A program made the position numbers and the translations under genes. Under the pieces are notes generated by a model. It worked only from the letters and a program-made list of their open reading frames with translations. It was not told the origin of the DNA and did no database searches. Of a stretch of DNA of 64,000 nt, positions 63,001 through 64,000 are shown one piece after another (the stretch's first letter is position 1; every line of letters begins with the position of its first letter). Origin of the DNA: Gorsachius magnificus (lineage: Eukaryota; Chordata; Aves; Pelecaniformes; Ardeidae); NCBI GenBank assembly GCA_034008185.1, contig CM067081.1:184099510-184163509 (forward strand), in the 5' to 3' direction.

Positions 63001-64000
63001 AAAGCCTGAATCTATTAATGAGAGGCATGGGAGGGCCTCTAAGCTGAAGATTTGCAGGGAAAGGTTTCCACATTTCTTCCTGCTGCCAGGGTAGGTTCAA
63101 GTGGTAGCTGTTGGAGCAGTATTTCTGAAACAGATGAAGTGCTTATTTAGCAAAACTAAACATTCTTACTAGCAGGAAATGCAAACATAATAGTCAATTT
63201 TTCATGGTTCTTTGCATAACATTCTGTGCAAGCAACTCCAGCAGAGATGTACATTATGGAAATATCATGGAACTTAAGCATATCATCAACATAACGTACC
63301 TAAACCAATGCATATATCTGCATCTGTGTGAGGGAAAGGAAGCTGGGGCTAAGGCATGAAGACAGGTTGGTGTCAGGATCATCACAGGGAAAAAGATGCT
63401 GAGGAGTTTCTGGGCTGGTGTCAGGGACAGATATTAGGGGCTGGGAGCATATGGGGTTGCTTGTGGGGCTCTGAGAGCAGCCAGGTGTTCTGGGGGTGCC
63501 GTGAATGCCAAAAGCATCCTGAGATGTGAAATTGGGACAGCTGTTTTAGGGGATGGTACCTCAAGCTACCAATGTTGTCAAGAAGTTTGTGTGTTTCCAC
63601 TGCTTAAAGTATTGAAGATCCTTTATGGGTGGGTTTGACATCACAACTCAATGGAAGAAGCTCTTGCCAAGAAGAGACCACCTCTAAGCACTTGGGAAAC
63701 TCTTAGAGGAAATGTGGTGAAGAGTGGAGAGAATTACTACCTTCTACCCCTTTTTAGCAAACCTCTAGCATAGACTAGTCAGTTATTCCTTAAATCAGCT
63801 CCTCTGTTTTATTTCTAAGTCTTTTTGTTTCATTGCCCTCTTAGCCACAAACGGTAGCCTATCGACAATTTTAAATGGATTTTTCTGCCACATGATGGCA
63901 CTGCGATCCTTTAGATAACAACGAAGGATGGTGGCAAACTTTTATTTTCTCCTTCTGGACACAAACTTTCAGAACATCCGCATAAAACAACGCTTTGAAG
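48063..64000. other. Gene-free AT-rich DNA to the right edge
   Basis: I recognise no exon, RNA gene or transposon family here. Low-complexity tracts include T-runs near 48833, 54808, 57530, 58080 and 62085, and a (TA)n stretch near 55879. Open frames of 110-170 codons (for example 56111-56530 plus, 60168-59659 minus) have no family resemblance. The region could contain distal regulatory DNA or the far 5' flank of the next gene. Confidence 0.55.

Noticed and set aside
1..64000. ANO6 or NELL2 exons expected from vertebrate gene order, tRNA genes, CRISPR or bacterial features
   Set aside because: None was recognised. The sequence is vertebrate nuclear DNA, and the neighbouring genes probably lie outside the window.

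Overview
The window looks like a stretch of a bird nuclear genome. It has large introns and sparse genes. CR1-type LINE 3' fragments carry the typical avian tail (a 'ggttggactaga...cccttccaacc' block followed by short ATTCTRTGA-like repeats). One LTR matches a type I know from neoavian genomes. Two vertebrate genes are spliced with GT/GC-AG introns. The species cannot be fixed from the sequence alone; a neoavian bird is an inference.

Layout. Positions 1-9.8 kb are non-coding DNA upstream of the first gene. At 9.84-11.2 kb a CpG island holds the promoter and exon 1 of DBX2, a homeobox transcription factor on the + strand. Its four coding exons are 10393-10729, 23527-23622, 28278-28465 and 30745-31065. 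They join in frame to a 313-residue protein with an eh1-like repression motif and a complete homeodomain. The 12.8-kb first intron contains two CR1 tails.

The 9.4 kb between the DBX2 stop and the next stop codon holds a strong hairpin (31.9 kb), a long CR1 3' fragment (35.5-36.3 kb), a dimeric minisatellite beside a GC island with an open minus-strand frame (37.2-38.4 kb), and an LTR (38.7-39.3 kb).

On the minus strand, tail-to-tail with DBX2, lies a prolactin-family hormone gene (PRL-L/PRL2, the prolactin-like gene of non-mammalian vertebrates). Four coding exons are resolved: 44348-44197, 44067-43960, 42554-42375 and 40658-40464. Their lengths and phases match the prolactin family. The last intron uses a GC donor. 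The first small coding exon, which should carry the start codon, is not resolved. From 45 to 64 kb I find only one old CR1 fragment (47.3-48.1 kb), low-complexity tracts and unassigned AT-rich DNA.

The two genes are not a functional unit: one is a neural-tube patterning factor and the other a secreted cytokine-like hormone. Their adjacency is probably conserved synteny. From vertebrate gene order one would expect ANO6 beyond the left edge and NELL2 beyond the right edge, but neither was seen here.
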